Positions 42,747 through 49,760 of a DNA stretch of 64,000 bases are shown here, one piece after another. Under the pieces are notes generated by a model. The model did no database searches, was not told the origin of the DNA, and saw only the letters and a list, made by a program, of their open reading frames with translations. Source of the DNA: Rachycentron canadum. Taxonomy: Eukaryota; Chordata; Actinopteri; Carangiformes; Rachycentridae. Position 1 is the first letter of the stretch. Each line of letters opens with the position of its first letter. Location: assembly GCA_038496675.1 (NCBI GenBank), contig CM076660.1, forward strand, positions 8,911,643 to 8,975,642, in the 5' to 3' direction. Made by a program: the position numbers and the translations under genes.

Positions 42747-43468
42747 AACACCATACATTACTGCATCAGTGACCTCTCTTAAATTAAAATCTTTCACCAT
42801 TGTGAACCACCTATAACGATCCCATACAATCTGTTAGGTCACTCACCATCCGTGTCCTCTCATCCTCCAGGTTCTGTAGGACTGCTGCAAACTCCTGAAG
42901 AGACTTGGCTGAGGACAGACACATTGGCAGAAGGCAGAAAAAGAGAAAGAGACATCAGCGAGAAATATAATTGGAAAAGAAAAGGCAGAATTTCAAACAG
43001 TGATAGACAGTGACACACAAGTACAGGCAGAAACAGAAACAGATAGCTGGCAGGAGATGATGGTGATGAAGGTGCTTTGTGTCTGTTCTGGACCTCTTAC
43101 AATTTTTTCAAAAGTCACAACACAGCAGAGTAATTAACTGGAAATGAAACTGCAATTTAGAGAGTTTAGAACACAGCTTGGTGCTTGTTCCCTCGCTCGC
43201 TGGCAAGTGAAGCACGGCTACATTGTTTTGGGCCAGAGTTTCCACTTCAACTGCCTCTTACCCTGTCCAACACTTTACACACACACACACACTTCACTCC
43301 TTAGATTAAGTGCATGGATATACACATTGAGCATGTGCTGCATGTGCACTGGCATGTAAATGCTTATGATTATGACTATAACGATTTAGTCATGCACATG
43401 CAAATACAGCGCAGCCCAGGTTAGTTCCTTTATCATTACATGATGGGACACACACACACACTCACACA

Positions 43469-43566
<98 letters not shown>

Positions 43567-43570
43567 NNNN

Positions 43571-43621
<51 letters not shown>

Positions 43622-45089
43622 ACTTTGCTCCTCCAACATCAGATTTCAAGCAACAGGATTTGGTACTTAAGAGTTAGAGCCAACTATAAAAGAGAAGGAC
43701 CTCAGGACTATGTAAGGAATGTATTAACAAAACAACACTACCTTTAATAAAGCTTAGATGCAGTCAAACATTTCAGCTGATCAAAATGTGATACTGAGAG
43801 AATTACTGTACTATGAGATATTGAACCAGTAAAAGAAACAGGCTATTCTAAGGATACATTAATTTGACATTGGGGTGATTATTTAAAAAGATGTAATTTT
43901 TAACTGAAAAGCTGTAGATCAGTTTCAAGTGAAACAGCCATTGTATCACAGAGGAGAAATCAGTTTTGACATGAGTAAAACTATGAATATCCTAAAAACA
44001 ACAGTGCCATGGCGCAGCCCAGCTGAGAGGCAAGCTGTTCAGGAAAGATAGTTAAAGATAGTTAAACAACAGTAGAGGGTGGGTCAGGCCAGCGAGGAGC
44101 CGCAGCCTGCACAGGCAGAGCCAGGCAGCATGAGAGGGTGTGGTGGTCACTGCATGTTTCACAGCAGGCAGTTTGGACACAAAGAGAGCACTACAAGGCC
44201 TGGATGAGATCATGGCAGTAAGAGTTATATTCTCATGTACAACAGCATTGCACAATACTCTCATCTACATCAATAGACTTTAGGTTTGGGTCACACATTA
44301 TATTGCAGGGGGCAGAGTGATTCATGGCATTTTTAAAAGAAGGACACATAGAACAGGCTTCAGCAAGAGCTATAAAACATGTTAGTTCAAGTAGAACACT
44401 TATCATATGTTTTGATTATAGAGGATGAGGAAACACTGACATAATTGCGGCTTTATATCTTATATAAATATATCTTATATAAATGAGATAAATAAGGTAA
44501 TTTGACTTGCTTCACTCTCGTACTCTGCCCAACTTCATTTTCAGTTAATGATACACTTGCTACTATATGATACTATATATTGTATTTAAGATTAAAGCCA
44601 GTGCACAACAATCTACTGCACTACCATGAAAAGTTTCATGGTTTCACGGTACCATGAAAAGTTTAATGGTAGTTTGAAAAGTGCATACTTAGTTGCTAAA
44701 GAGGATTTAAATGTGAAGTCTTTTAACTTTTCTTTACGCTGCTTTAGGAAACAAATTCAGGGAATGGCCTCACAGTAAAAATGAAATTTTTCCATAAACT
44801 TTCACAATTTGCCAATGAATTGAAGGGATTCATCAAAGCTTCGATACTAAAAATGACACTGAACAGATTTAGAACAGAGGAGCAATTTGAGATTGTCTGA
44901 AAATTAAGCTGGTCTTCACATCAGAGCTGATATGATACAAGCTTTCCTCTGCTGGTACAGTGAACATATTGGATTTCACATCAACAAGCTCACCTATGCA
45001 TATCTCATCATCCGTCTCGGCATCTCCAATACACTGGAATTTAAACTCGTTGAGAGAGTCAGCAAACTTCCTCTTGGCTGTTGACAGAC
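4701..45089 (-). CDS. arhgap26: arhgap26 (GRAF1) orthologue, BAR-PH-RhoGAP-SH3 protein, 23 exons, 5' end outside window
   Basis: Twenty-three exons with GT-AG borders join in one frame to encode 721 residues plus TAA. Numbering from the first complete codon in the window: BAR about 1-195, PH about 216-319, RhoGAP about 332-515, Ser/Pro-rich linker about 520-665, SH3 667-721. GRAF proteins bind curved, PI(4,5)P2-rich membranes through BAR-PH, stimulate GTP hydrolysis by RhoA/Cdc42 and bind FAK or dynamin through SH3; they act in clathrin-independent endocytosis and adhesion turnover (family knowledge). The arginine finger lies in GLYRIVG (R360 here, near 412 if exon 1 adds about 52 residues), and the conserved GAP asparagine in ANLGVVFGP (N474). 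The SH3 signatures ALYACKAEH, PGWLEG and GLIPENYVEFL favour GRAF1 over ARHGAP10/42. Which teleost duplicate this is cannot be decided. Exon 1 with the start codon is missing. Confidence 0.93.
4790..6851 (-). other. last intron of arhgap26 (2.06 kb)
   Basis: Intron between the two SH3 exons. It is AT-rich with an (AG)n tract near the acceptor. I see no additional exon, RNA gene or clear transposon in it. Confidence 0.8.
4862..4890 (+). repeat. (AG)n microsatellite
   Basis: An interrupted GA dinucleotide tract just upstream (on the transcript) of the last SH3 exon, in the intron. On the minus strand it is CT-rich and lies about 75-100 nt before the acceptor. Confidence 0.85.
6852..6931 (-). 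CDS. arhgap26: arhgap26 SH3 exon 1
   Basis: 80 nt. It reads KARALYACKAEHESELSFIA, then GTVFEN and a split Val. ALYACKAEH is the SH3 ALYDY-type motif. The acceptor region reads TTGCAGGCAG; the second AG is used here because only it completes the Arg codon from the preceding exon in frame. The donor is GTGAGT. Confidence 0.94.
7488..7525 (-). repeat. possible LINE 3'-tail fragment
   Basis: TATTGATCCCTCGAGGAGAAATT resembles the reverse complement of teleost LINE tails that end in AAATTTCCC...GGGATCAATA. The match is short and diverged. Confidence 0.4.
8166..8400 (+). pseudogene. degraded LINE ORF2 C-terminal remnant
   Basis: Translating CCTCCCTGCACTGGCCTTCT onward gives a broken SLHWLP-type motif followed by an FK-ILL-F-KAL-like pattern, with in-frame stops (TGA, TAA). 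This is the C-terminal signature of L2/Rex-type LINE reverse-transcriptase ORFs. The copy is dead and sits in an arhgap26 intron, in the plus orientation. Confidence 0.6.
8531..8626 (-). CDS. arhgap26: arhgap26 proline/serine-rich linker exon
   Basis: 96 nt. It reads PTSPRSPSWPMFSAPSSPQP, then MSSASSDSSPI and a split Arg. The S-P-S-W-P-M-F-S-A-P-S-S-P core is conserved in GRAF1 just before the SH3 domain. The acceptor is CCCCCAG and the donor GTTGGT. Confidence 0.92.
8764..8799 (-). CDS. arhgap26: arhgap26 36-nt linker microexon, probable cassette
   Basis: 36 nt with a strong acceptor (TTTTCTGTCTGCAG) and donor (AG|GTAAGA). Spliced in, it encodes LNPKNRGSIPT with split codons at both ends. 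Skipping it keeps frame and gives SLPTSPRSPSWP, closer to the mammalian linker from memory. It is therefore most likely an alternative exon. No transcript evidence is available here. Confidence 0.75.
10131..10174. repeat. CA/TG inverted repeat with TA tract
   Basis: ACACACACACATATATGTGTGTGT reads as a near-perfect inverted repeat and continues into (TA)n. It could form a hairpin or cruciform; it probably arose by microsatellite slippage. Confidence 0.8.
10574..10665 (+). repeat. (GATA)n microsatellite
   Basis: About 22 GATA units, preceded by one ambiguous base (N) at 10573, suggesting sequencing or assembly difficulty at the start of the array. Confidence 0.95.
16492..16530 (+). repeat. (GT)n microsatellite
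   Basis: Interrupted GT dinucleotide tract inside the 8.8-kb linker intron. Confidence 0.9.
17612..17792 (-). CDS. arhgap26: arhgap26 serine-rich linker exon
   Basis: 181 nt. It reads GEKRNSVVNAAVSELQHPVS onward, with a run of nine serines (AGC/AGT repeats) preceded by ANCN, then QGRTPRHSLTSND and ending IRPSSL. The region is disordered and repeat-prone; mammalian GRAF1 has a Ser-rich stretch at the same place. The acceptor is TTCTTGCAG and the donor GTGAGT. Confidence 0.9.
18128..18272 (-). CDS. arhgap26: arhgap26 post-GAP linker exon
   Basis: 145 nt. It reads IFRDVPSSAGGSSSLKLNLS, then RRKSTESKAPSCNERPLTLF and HTPTHSQK. The segment LSRRKSTESKAPSCNERPL corresponds to a conserved GRAF1 linker block and carries an R-R-K-S basophilic-kinase-like site. 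A (GT)n tract lies about 58 nt upstream of the acceptor on the transcript. The acceptor is TTGTGCAG and the donor GTGAAC. Confidence 0.92.
18273..19897 (-). other. arhgap26 intron between RhoGAP end and linker (1.6 kb)
   Basis: Contains the (CA)n tract at 18332-18411, a short GT tract near 19470-19494 and a T-run near 19170-19186. No other feature is recognised. Confidence 0.75.
18332..18411 (+). repeat. (CA)n microsatellite, UG repeat on the arhgap26 transcript
   Basis: About 40 CA units with one A-rich interruption. On the transcribed minus strand this is (TG)n, ending about 58 nt before the acceptor of the exon at 18128-18272, a position where UG repeats can bind TDP-43 or CELF proteins. 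Confidence 0.95.
19898..20057 (-). CDS. arhgap26: arhgap26 RhoGAP C-terminal exon
   Basis: 160 nt. It begins VASHHQQNLMTIANLGVVFG, continues PTLLRPQEETVAAIMDIKFQ and ends NIVVEILIEHHER. It holds the conserved Asn of ANLGVVFGP, which contacts the GTPase switch regions in RhoGAP structures. The acceptor is CCCCAACAG and the donor GTAAGA. Confidence 0.95.
20058..21796 (-). other. arhgap26 RhoGAP intron (1.7 kb)
   Basis: Contains a (GAGGA)n minisatellite at 21604-21657. Otherwise AT-rich and unremarkable. Confidence 0.75.
21604..21657 (+). repeat. (GAGGA)n pentanucleotide repeat
   Basis: About ten GAGGA/GAGAG units (CTCCT on the arhgap26 transcript), roughly 140 nt downstream of the donor of the exon at 21797-21902 on the transcript. 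Confidence 0.9.
21797..21902 (-). CDS. arhgap26: arhgap26 RhoGAP exon
   Basis: 106 nt. A split Lys, then LDNPEARVTEVHALVHRIPE, KNRQMLELLMKHLA and a split Asn. The L-P/I-P-E-K-N-R-Q-M-L-x-L-L helix is typical of RhoGAP. The acceptor is TGACCAG and the donor GTAGGT. Confidence 0.94.
22160..22211 (+). repeat. LINE 3' tail fragment
   Basis: AATTTACCCACTGTGAGAAT then AATAAAGGATTATCTTATCT closely resembles the 3' end of teleost L2/Rex-type LINEs (AATTTCCCCACTGTGGGAC followed by TAATAAAGGATTATCTTATC). The tetramer-like TATCT tail is diagnostic. Confidence 0.65.
24716..25060 (+). repeat. diverged teleost interspersed repeat with SINE-type module
   Basis: It starts with ACATTTACATTTACTCATTG, then GACAGATGCTTTTACCCAAG and GTGACTTACAA, a module widespread in fish SINEs. 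It continues into a GAGATGAGCGTTCAAGAAAT-type body with a region like '...GGAACCACAGATGAGAACAG', also familiar from long fish repeats. The end is unclear and may extend to about 25300. Confidence 0.6.
28140..28198 (-). CDS. arhgap26: arhgap26 RhoGAP exon
   Basis: 59 nt. It reads MLPAPLMTYQYQRSFIKAA, with split codons at both ends. The L-P-x-P-L-M motif is the conserved RhoGAP LPxPL element. The acceptor is TGTTTGCAG and the donor GTGAGT. Confidence 0.94.
28199..29172 (-). other. arhgap26 RhoGAP intron (974 nt)
   Basis: No exon, repeat or regulatory site recognised in this stretch beyond ordinary AT-rich intron sequence and a mild TG-rich segment at 28430-28530. Confidence 0.75.
29173..29257 (-). 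CDS. arhgap26: arhgap26 RhoGAP exon
   Basis: 85 nt. A split Asp, then PKTCADVELENPEWEIKTIT, SAIKHYL and a split Arg. The IKTITSAIKHYLR helix packs against the GTPase in RhoGAP folds. The acceptor is GTCCATCAG and the donor GTTTGT. Confidence 0.93.
29348..29422 (-). CDS. arhgap26: arhgap26 RhoGAP arginine-finger exon
   Basis: 75 nt. It reads IDEQGLYRIVGVNSRVQKLL, then SLAM. The Arg in GLYRIVG is the catalytic arginine finger inserted into the GTPase active site (family knowledge). It is intact, so the protein is expected to be an active GAP. The acceptor is CCTCCAG and the donor GTAAAG. Confidence 0.95.
29423..31349 (-). other. arhgap26 RhoGAP intron (1.9 kb)
   Basis: Contains a MITE-like fragment at 30951-31070 and a single GAAGATGGCGGTAAC (YY1-like) site at 29525-29539. 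Otherwise AT-rich. Confidence 0.7.
30951..31070 (+). repeat. MITE-like fish repeat fragment
   Basis: AATAATTGTCATTCTCAATT, then AATCTACAATTTATTTTCTTG, GGTCAATGAAACCTCAGCAA and GTGAAAAATGCC match the start of a common teleost MITE whose ends read GGGCTGCAACTAACGATTAT. This copy lacks a clear terminal GGGCTGCAA. Confidence 0.55.
31350..31415 (-). CDS. arhgap26: arhgap26 RhoGAP start exon
   Basis: 66 nt. A split Met, then AQLDVIGFNVMKKFIYAVET, Arg and a split Gly. This is the first RhoGAP helix leading to the arginine-finger loop. The acceptor is CCCTCAG. The donor GTACAA is weak, but the frame to the next exon is exact. Confidence 0.93.
31745..31781 (-). CDS. arhgap26: arhgap26 short PH-RhoGAP linker exon
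   Basis: Only 37 nt. It reads VYNLNKDNQAEG plus one base of the next codon. Human GRAF1 has a similar short linker between the PH and GAP domains. The acceptor is TTTGCAG and the donor GTAAGT. Confidence 0.9.
31782..33030 (-). other. arhgap26 PH-linker intron (1.25 kb)
   Basis: Mostly unremarkable apart from the hAT-like remnant at 32565-32860. Short ORFs at 32131-32647 are not credible genes. Confidence 0.7.
32565..32860 (+). mobile_element. non-autonomous hAT-like element, truncated
   Basis: CAGTGCTTCCCAAACCTTTC resembles a hAT terminal inverted repeat. About 270 nt later, CTCCTCAGATTTATCTTGTG then ACTCCTTAAA resembles the inner right-end sequence of the same fish family. The right terminal repeat (GGTTGGGAACCACTG type) is missing. 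No transposase. Confidence 0.5.
33031..33109 (-). CDS. arhgap26: arhgap26 PH C-terminal helix exon
   Basis: 79 nt. After the split Arg it reads SGVITMQALSEEDRRLWMEA, then MDGREP. The helix with the conserved Trp (RRLWMEAMDG) closes the PH domain. The acceptor GTGTGTGAAG is poor in pyrimidines and the donor is GTAGGT; the reading frame supports both. Confidence 0.93.
33110..34598 (-). other. arhgap26 PH intron (1.5 kb)
   Basis: Contains an A-run with a C interruption at about 33425-33453 and CA-rich patches near 33540-33700. Nothing else recognised. Confidence 0.7.
34599..34693 (-). CDS. arhgap26: arhgap26 PH exon
   Basis: 95 nt. It reads GEEESFILKSCTRRKTDSIE then KRFCFDVEAVD and a split Arg. 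The block SCTRRKTDSIEKRFCFDVE is essentially the GRAF1 PH sequence. The acceptor is TTTGTCAG and the donor GTCAGT. Confidence 0.95.
34694..36111 (-). other. arhgap26 PH intron (1.4 kb)
   Basis: AT-rich intron. I see no repeat family, extra exon or RNA gene in it. Confidence 0.7.
36112..36212 (-). CDS. arhgap26: arhgap26 PH exon
   Basis: 101 nt. It completes Arg, then reads SFVSTWVKYYCTYHREPKRV and continues TMVLFDPKSGGKT. The W-V-K-Y-Y-C pattern is PH strands 2-3. The acceptor is CTTTCAG and the donor GTGAGT. Confidence 0.94.
36423..36450 (+). repeat. (GT)n microsatellite
   Basis: Short GT dinucleotide tract in the intron between two PH exons (36213-36597); on the transcript it is CA. Confidence 0.9.
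36598..36727 (-). CDS. arhgap26: arhgap26 BAR end / PH start exon
   Basis: 130 nt. It reads TRNRFESTRSEVESLMRKMK as the last BAR helix, then a short linker, then MEGYLFVQEK, the first strand of the PH domain. It leaves in phase 1 (a C that completes Arg with the next exon). The acceptor is TGGACAG and the donor GTATGT. Confidence 0.94.
37337..37441 (-). CDS. arhgap26: arhgap26 BAR exon
   Basis: 105 nt, 35 codons, phase 0/0. It reads LLAFLQGLFTYYHHGYELAK, then DFNHFKTDLTISIQN, the GRAF-family BAR signature. The acceptor is TTCACTCAG and the donor GTAAGG. The intron just after the donor is CA-rich on the transcript. Confidence 0.95.
38016..38126 (-). CDS. arhgap26: arhgap26 BAR exon
   Basis: 111 nt, 37 codons, phase 0/0. 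It reads ADNQVDNVRQHFYEVSLEYV, then FKVQEVQERKMFDFVEP, one of the most conserved GRAF/oligophrenin BAR stretches. The acceptor is CTGTAG and the donor GTAAGA. Confidence 0.95.
38245..38346 (-). CDS. arhgap26: arhgap26 BAR exon
   Basis: 102 nt, 34 codons, phase 0 at both ends. It reads EAKKKYDKETEKYCAVLEKH and continues LSLSARKKESHLHE. It matches the lysine-rich GRAF BAR segment whose positive face is expected to contact membrane. The acceptor is TGTTACAG and the donor GTAAGA. Confidence 0.94.
40027..40125 (+). repeat. compound GT/GTAT microsatellite
   Basis: GT dinucleotides mixed with GTAT and GCAT units, about 100 nt. Confidence 0.9.
40181..40197 (+). promoter_or_regulatory. CTCF-like motif
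   Basis: GGCCAGCAGGTGGCAGC fits the CTCF core consensus CCASYAGRKGGCRS closely. It lies in a BAR-domain intron. Similar strings also occur in fish repeats, so occupancy is unproven. Confidence 0.5.
42616..42687 (-). CDS. arhgap26: arhgap26 BAR exon, symmetric 72 nt, acceptor abutted by (TG)24
   Basis: 72 nt, exactly 24 codons, phase 0 at both ends. It reads IENANDVLIMPLERFRKEQI then SAAK, part of a long BAR helix. The donor GTAAAG is good. Upstream of the acceptor the transcript reads (TG)24 then five C and AG, so the normal polypyrimidine tract is replaced by a UG repeat. Because the exon is symmetric, skipping it would delete 24 residues without a frameshift. Confidence 0.93.
42695..42742 (+). 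repeat. (CA)24 microsatellite forming the 3' splice region of a BAR exon
   Basis: Twenty-four uninterrupted CA units. On the transcript they are (UG)24, separated only by five C and AG from the exon at 42616-42687. Confidence 0.97.
42847..42908 (-). CDS. arhgap26: arhgap26 BAR exon
   Basis: 62 nt. It completes a split Ala codon, then reads KSLQEFAAVLQNLEDERTRM and ends in phase 0 at donor GTGAGT. This is the BAR helix just before the segment encoded by the 72-nt exon at 42616-42687. The acceptor is TGTCCTCAG. Confidence 0.93.
43448..43622 (+). repeat. (CA)n microsatellite containing a 4-N gap
   Basis: About 170 nt of CA repeats interrupted by four N at 43567-43570. The gap marks an unresolved tract, so the real length is unknown. 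Confidence 0.95.
44623..44670. repeat. two tandem copies of a 20-nt palindrome
   Basis: ACCATGAAAAGTTTCATGGT at 44623-44642 is a 9-nt inverted repeat around a 2-nt centre. A second copy at 44651-44670 differs by one base in the right arm. The units are 28 nt apart. Confidence 0.85.
44994..45089 (-). CDS. arhgap26: arhgap26 BAR exon (first one visible)
   Basis: 96 nt, entered in phase 1 (two bases complete a codon) and left in phase 1. It reads LSTAKRKFADSLNEFKFQC followed by IGDAETDDEICI, a BAR-domain helix segment typical of GRAF proteins. The acceptor is CATCCCAG and the donor GTGAGC. The preceding exon, which should carry the start codon and about 50 residues, is not found between here and the right edge. 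Confidence 0.93.
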   Translation of the reverse strand, partial: VCQQPRGSLLTLSTSLNSSVLEMPRRMMRYA

Positions 45090-45306
45090 CTGGGATGAGA
45101 GAGTAAACAGAGAAAATGAAGCTGTTAGGCTTATTATTTTATTTCGCCAGTGAAGACACTCACTCGCTCACTATATACCAGATGTCATGTAGTTACTGAA
45201 GGTAAGAGTGGAAAAAGCCTAAATACAGACAGTTGGATACTGTGAGTGGATCCCCCAGTGGTGTTAGTGATGAAGGTTGACAGCTCCCTACATTTGTGTG
45301 GAAGTT

Positions 45307-45309
<3 letters not shown>

Positions 45310-45343
<34 letters not shown>

Positions 45344-45345
45344 GC
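45310..45345 (+). repeat. (TG)n microsatellite
   Basis: Short TG tract about 220 nt upstream (on the transcript) of the BAR exon at 44994-45089, where it reads CA. Confidence 0.9.
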
Positions 45346-46044
45346 AAGCTGAAAAGTGCAAAAAGTTCCATTTAACTTAAGTCACATTAGCCAAGTGAGG
45401 CAGTGAAAAGCCTCGGACAGATGGATGCCTTTCAAATAATACATGAGGCGCTAAGAGCTCCTAGGAGACAGACACTCACAGCGAGTTTGGCTTCCTGTAC
45501 ATTTAAACTCAAGGCGGGGTCACCTCAACTATAAAACTTCCTGTTGCTGGGCGGGCCGATCGAGGTCAGCCACATACACAGAATTGGCGTGAAATAGGGA
45601 AAGACAGAAACCTCTCATAACTTAACTCATAATACAGGACCAATACCCTGCAAGAAGGAGCTTGCAGCCCAGGAGACACAATGAAATAAAGGACATTTAA
45701 AAATAGGAAAAAAATGAGAACGAGAAAGCCTCACAATAAGAGTAACAGTATGATGTGGTCAATCCCACGAGGGATATCCCACTTTTCTATAGAGGAGAGA
45801 AACTTCCAGAAAATGTTCACCACCAAAGATGTACTTCTGTGGTAGTCAGTTTTAGAAAATATGGATGAAATGAAATGAAATCCAGACAAAGATGCAGAGA
45901 AAGAGACAGAAAAGAGAGGAGAGATCAAGAGTCTCGTGGAAAGACAGATGGGAGTCAGGGAAAGGACAGTGAGTGTAGAGAGAGAAGACAGACAGACGTA
46001 ATTGGCCATGTTCATGTAAATACCACAAGTCCTCCATGGAGATC

Positions 46045-46115
<71 letters not shown>

Positions 46116-46122
46116 GGTGTGC
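46045..46122 (+). repeat. (TG)n microsatellite
   Basis: TG repeats with two TTTG interruptions, in intron 1. Confidence 0.95.
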
Positions 46123-49100
46123 GTGCACATTTGGAAGATCTGCTTTAGCTTGCCAGTCGCAGAAATGAAACACAGGCCTAGCAGCTCCTGCATGTGCTGC
46201 CAGAGACACACACACACATACGCTGGCACACAGACACACGCTCCCCTCTCTTGTGACTGACTCAAACGTTGTAGGATGTCAGTTAGCTGTGAGTCACAGT
46301 GGCTCAGTGGCCTCAAAATAACTAAAGTATGACCAAAATGAGACCACACTCCAACCTTGAAGGATAAACTGTGGTTTTACAGTGCCAGTGTCCAGCACTG
46401 AAGAAGAAAAAAAAAAAAAAAAAAAACTTTCATTCAGCTCCATTTCTAACATTGTGACACATCATTATAAAATGAAGACCACAGCATTAAGCTGGATGGC
46501 AAAAAAAAGTGAATTGAAAGAATAAGAAAATGACGTCTAAGCAGATCAGTTACAAAAAGATTTACATAATTATAAATATGTTTCATTTCAAATAAATATC
46601 ATATCATTGATAAATTAGCAGTCAATTATTTTCTGTTTATTGATTGTATTTGTTAAAGGTATTAAGTAACCATCATTTTCATTTTTTTGACCCAGTATGA
46701 AGTTGGATACAAACATTGATAAAATATTGAAATGAAACAGTTATAGTTATCGCTCTCGTGGTGTCATTCTGTACTGTTGAGGAAAAGTTGTGTTATGGTT
46801 TGTAGAGGTTTCGTTTGCAAAGCAGAATATGGCCTTCACAGCACCTGGCAAACTCATCTGTAAGATACCGTAGTGACACAACAACCTCTACGAGTGAAGG
46901 CTCTGCAGACACACCAGGGTGCTGTAAGAGCAAAATCTTACCCAAATTATACCCAAACTGTTGGGTTAGTTATAAGGAAAATATTGATTAAAAGAAACAA
47001 AATCATCATTTTAAATGTCACCATTTAGGTGATTAAACACCTGCAGCATCTGTATAATTAAAATCAGCAACACTCAAATGAAGCAACACTGGTGTACTAC
47101 TGGTCTACTGGTCTGGTCTGGTCCTGGGAAAAACACATTAAAACACATGACAGGATCTAGATAAGTGCCTATTTTCTATCACACATTGTTCACTGACCTT
47201 TTTTTGCAGCTTTTCATTTGTTCTGTCTAATAGCACAAGTGTGTTGTTTTCAGCATGGGTGGCTGCACAAACAGTACCCACAACACACACCAATATCCAC
47301 TCCTCTATCTGATTGTATATACACCATGTAACTGTCCCGTGGCATGATAACCATCTGTCTATTATGTTTTATGTTTTCTAAGTCACTGTCTTCTACGTGA
47401 CTCCTTGTTTGTCATGTTATTTCACCAATATAGTATATTTATTTAAATAAAAAGCATGGGTGGCCTCAGTGGGAATCAAATCAAAGCTCTTGCAAAACTG
47501 ATGTCAATGAGCTACAGAACACACACCTCATATATTTGGCCTCCATCTCCCTTCCCTCTCTGTTATGACAGCTCCTCTCAGCACTTTGTGAGTAAATCCT
47601 GCCTGACATGGGTAGTTTCTTGACCTGGATCACTCCACGTGCTCACCTTCAAAACGAACTACAGACCGAGGAGTAGGAAAACAGAAATGGAGCCTCAGAC
47701 ACACTTGCAATAGTTACACATATACATTTGCAAGCAAGCCTTTTGATTATATCACACAAGGGAGCAGTGACACCAATCAGCTGCAGATGTTGAGACTATT
47801 TCCTCTCATAAAGACGTATGTCATTTGCAATATGTGCCATTTATTTCTGATCTATTAAGGCTATTGTGAGCAGTAAGTGCGATGGTTTGTAACGTCTGGT
47901 GAGAGGTATTAATAACCAATGGAATAATTATTTTTACAATCAGCCTAAACACCTAATACCAAAAGAAAGGAGGTTATTGACTTTGATCTTCAAGAGACAA
48001 ATACATTTTCGAAGACACCTCCATAGCGTGCATATATTTTGTTCTAGTGGAAACAGGATCTTGGGCCGATGTCAGCATCTGTATTTTAAAAGGGACTTCC
48101 ACAGTGGCTTCAGCATTTAGATGTGACAGCTGCTGTATGACTGTGCATGGAGAAACGGGTTGGTGATGAATTTCTTCCCATACGACCTTAACAGCCTGAA
48201 TTCAAGCCCAACACTCAAGAGATTGATGCTCAGTTTGGTTTGCTAGGTCATGGTTTACTGTAGCTGCTGACATGAGACTGCTTTTATAAAACTTTATTCC
48301 TTTCTGTTTTTTGTAACCTTTTATCATCAGCTCAGAAAGCTTCTAAAATGTTGTGGTGAACAAAAGCTGAAACTTTTGAAAACACTGACCTTTCTTAAAA
48401 TTCGCCCACTTCTGCAAATATGTTACTTAATTGATTGATTACAAGAAATAAATTCTATAAATATGAGAAACCGTTTACATTTTGTATTTAAACTTTTACC
48501 TTGAAAATCTAGAGCAACAAAGCACTCTCACTCAGATGTCAAGAGTTCATAGATGAAGAGCTGAGTCAAAGTTTTAACTTAATCAAGGAAATATCTTTAA
48601 TTTAGCATGAAGTTCAAATGATCATAAATTTAAGTAGAACGTTAAAACATTACAAAAACAATTTAATAGAATTCGCCTGGTGTGAGTGTTTCCTAACCCT
48701 GCAATGAGGAAGGCTGGCAGAGGCACGTTAGGTTAGACCATTATATTTTATAGGGGCATTAAAAAGTGCAGCACGCAACACAGTTTATTGATCAGTTAAA
48801 TAAGCACCAAAAGGTTAACACTGACTCTGAAGAGAAAATGCTTAAAACCCTATAACAGATTTCCATGTATATGAAGAATCACCACAGTGTGACTGGGGAA
48901 AGTCAGTCAACTTCTGTATTGCAAATAAGACAGACTCCAGTTAGTTTTATAATATGCCTCAAAAAATACCCAAATACTCTGTGGCACAGTGACAGCTGAC
49001 TCAAAAGCTTGACACACACAAAATAGCTCATTTTGCCTTAAAGTTGGATCATTTACTTTATTTACTTCCATTACGAGGTAATGTTTCCACCATGTCTGCT

Positions 49101-49683
49101 TTTTGCCAGTTGGTTTATTTACTTATTTGTCACTAGGATTACACAAAAAGTAGTGAATTGATTTTCACTGAACTTGGATAAGGAATTTCAGTCTAGATAT
49201 GACTCATTTACTATGATTTTTTGATATATGTTGTTTCATGTATGCGTTCTATTTGACATGTTTTCTATATATTCTATATAACAGGTTACAAATATACATC
49301 TTATTTTTAATTTATAGGTTCAGCTGTAGTTAGGTTCAGTCTTCATTTTTGGATTTTTAATATCGTGATCATTTCATAATGGGGCTTTTTTCTGGATGCG
49401 GTTAACATTAATATGTGGTGTTCTGTTGCATCATAAGGGAGCATGTTCTACCAAGTGGCTACGAGTTAACATATGAAAGACATATTTGACTTCAGTCTCT
49501 TGCAATAATTTGCAACAGTAATTGCAATCTGTTGCAGTGTGTTGCTACATAACTGCCTGCCAGTCATCTGACAGTCTTGCTAACAAAATCATTTGGATTT
49601 GACAAGGTCCATGTTGTATTTACATACCACAAGCAATTTCACTATTTCTCTCTGTTTGTGTTGGCTCCCCGGGTACATGAGGC

Positions 49684-49760
49684 ATGACTTTACGATTCTA
49701 CTTCGGAAACAATGACTTCAGGTTACGTCACTCAAAATGGCGATGAAAAACTTGTAAGTA
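49684..49760 (+). promoter_or_regulatory. candidate plus-strand CRE/YY1 initiator with splice donor
   Basis: TTACGTCA (49723-49730, CRE-like) is followed by AAAATGGCG (49734-49742, YY1-like with an ATG) and, 12 nt later, by CTTGTAAGTA, a good 5' splice site. This looks like a small promoter plus first exon inside intron 1, opposite to arhgap26. No downstream coding exon is recognised. Confidence 0.3.

Larger units (their letters stand above)
42909..44993 (-). other. arhgap26 BAR intron (2.1 kb)
   Basis: Contains the long (CA)n tract with an assembly gap at 43448-43622, paired palindromes at 44623-44670 and a short tandem ATATCTTATATAAAT repeat near 44455-44485. Nothing else recognised. Confidence 0.75.
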
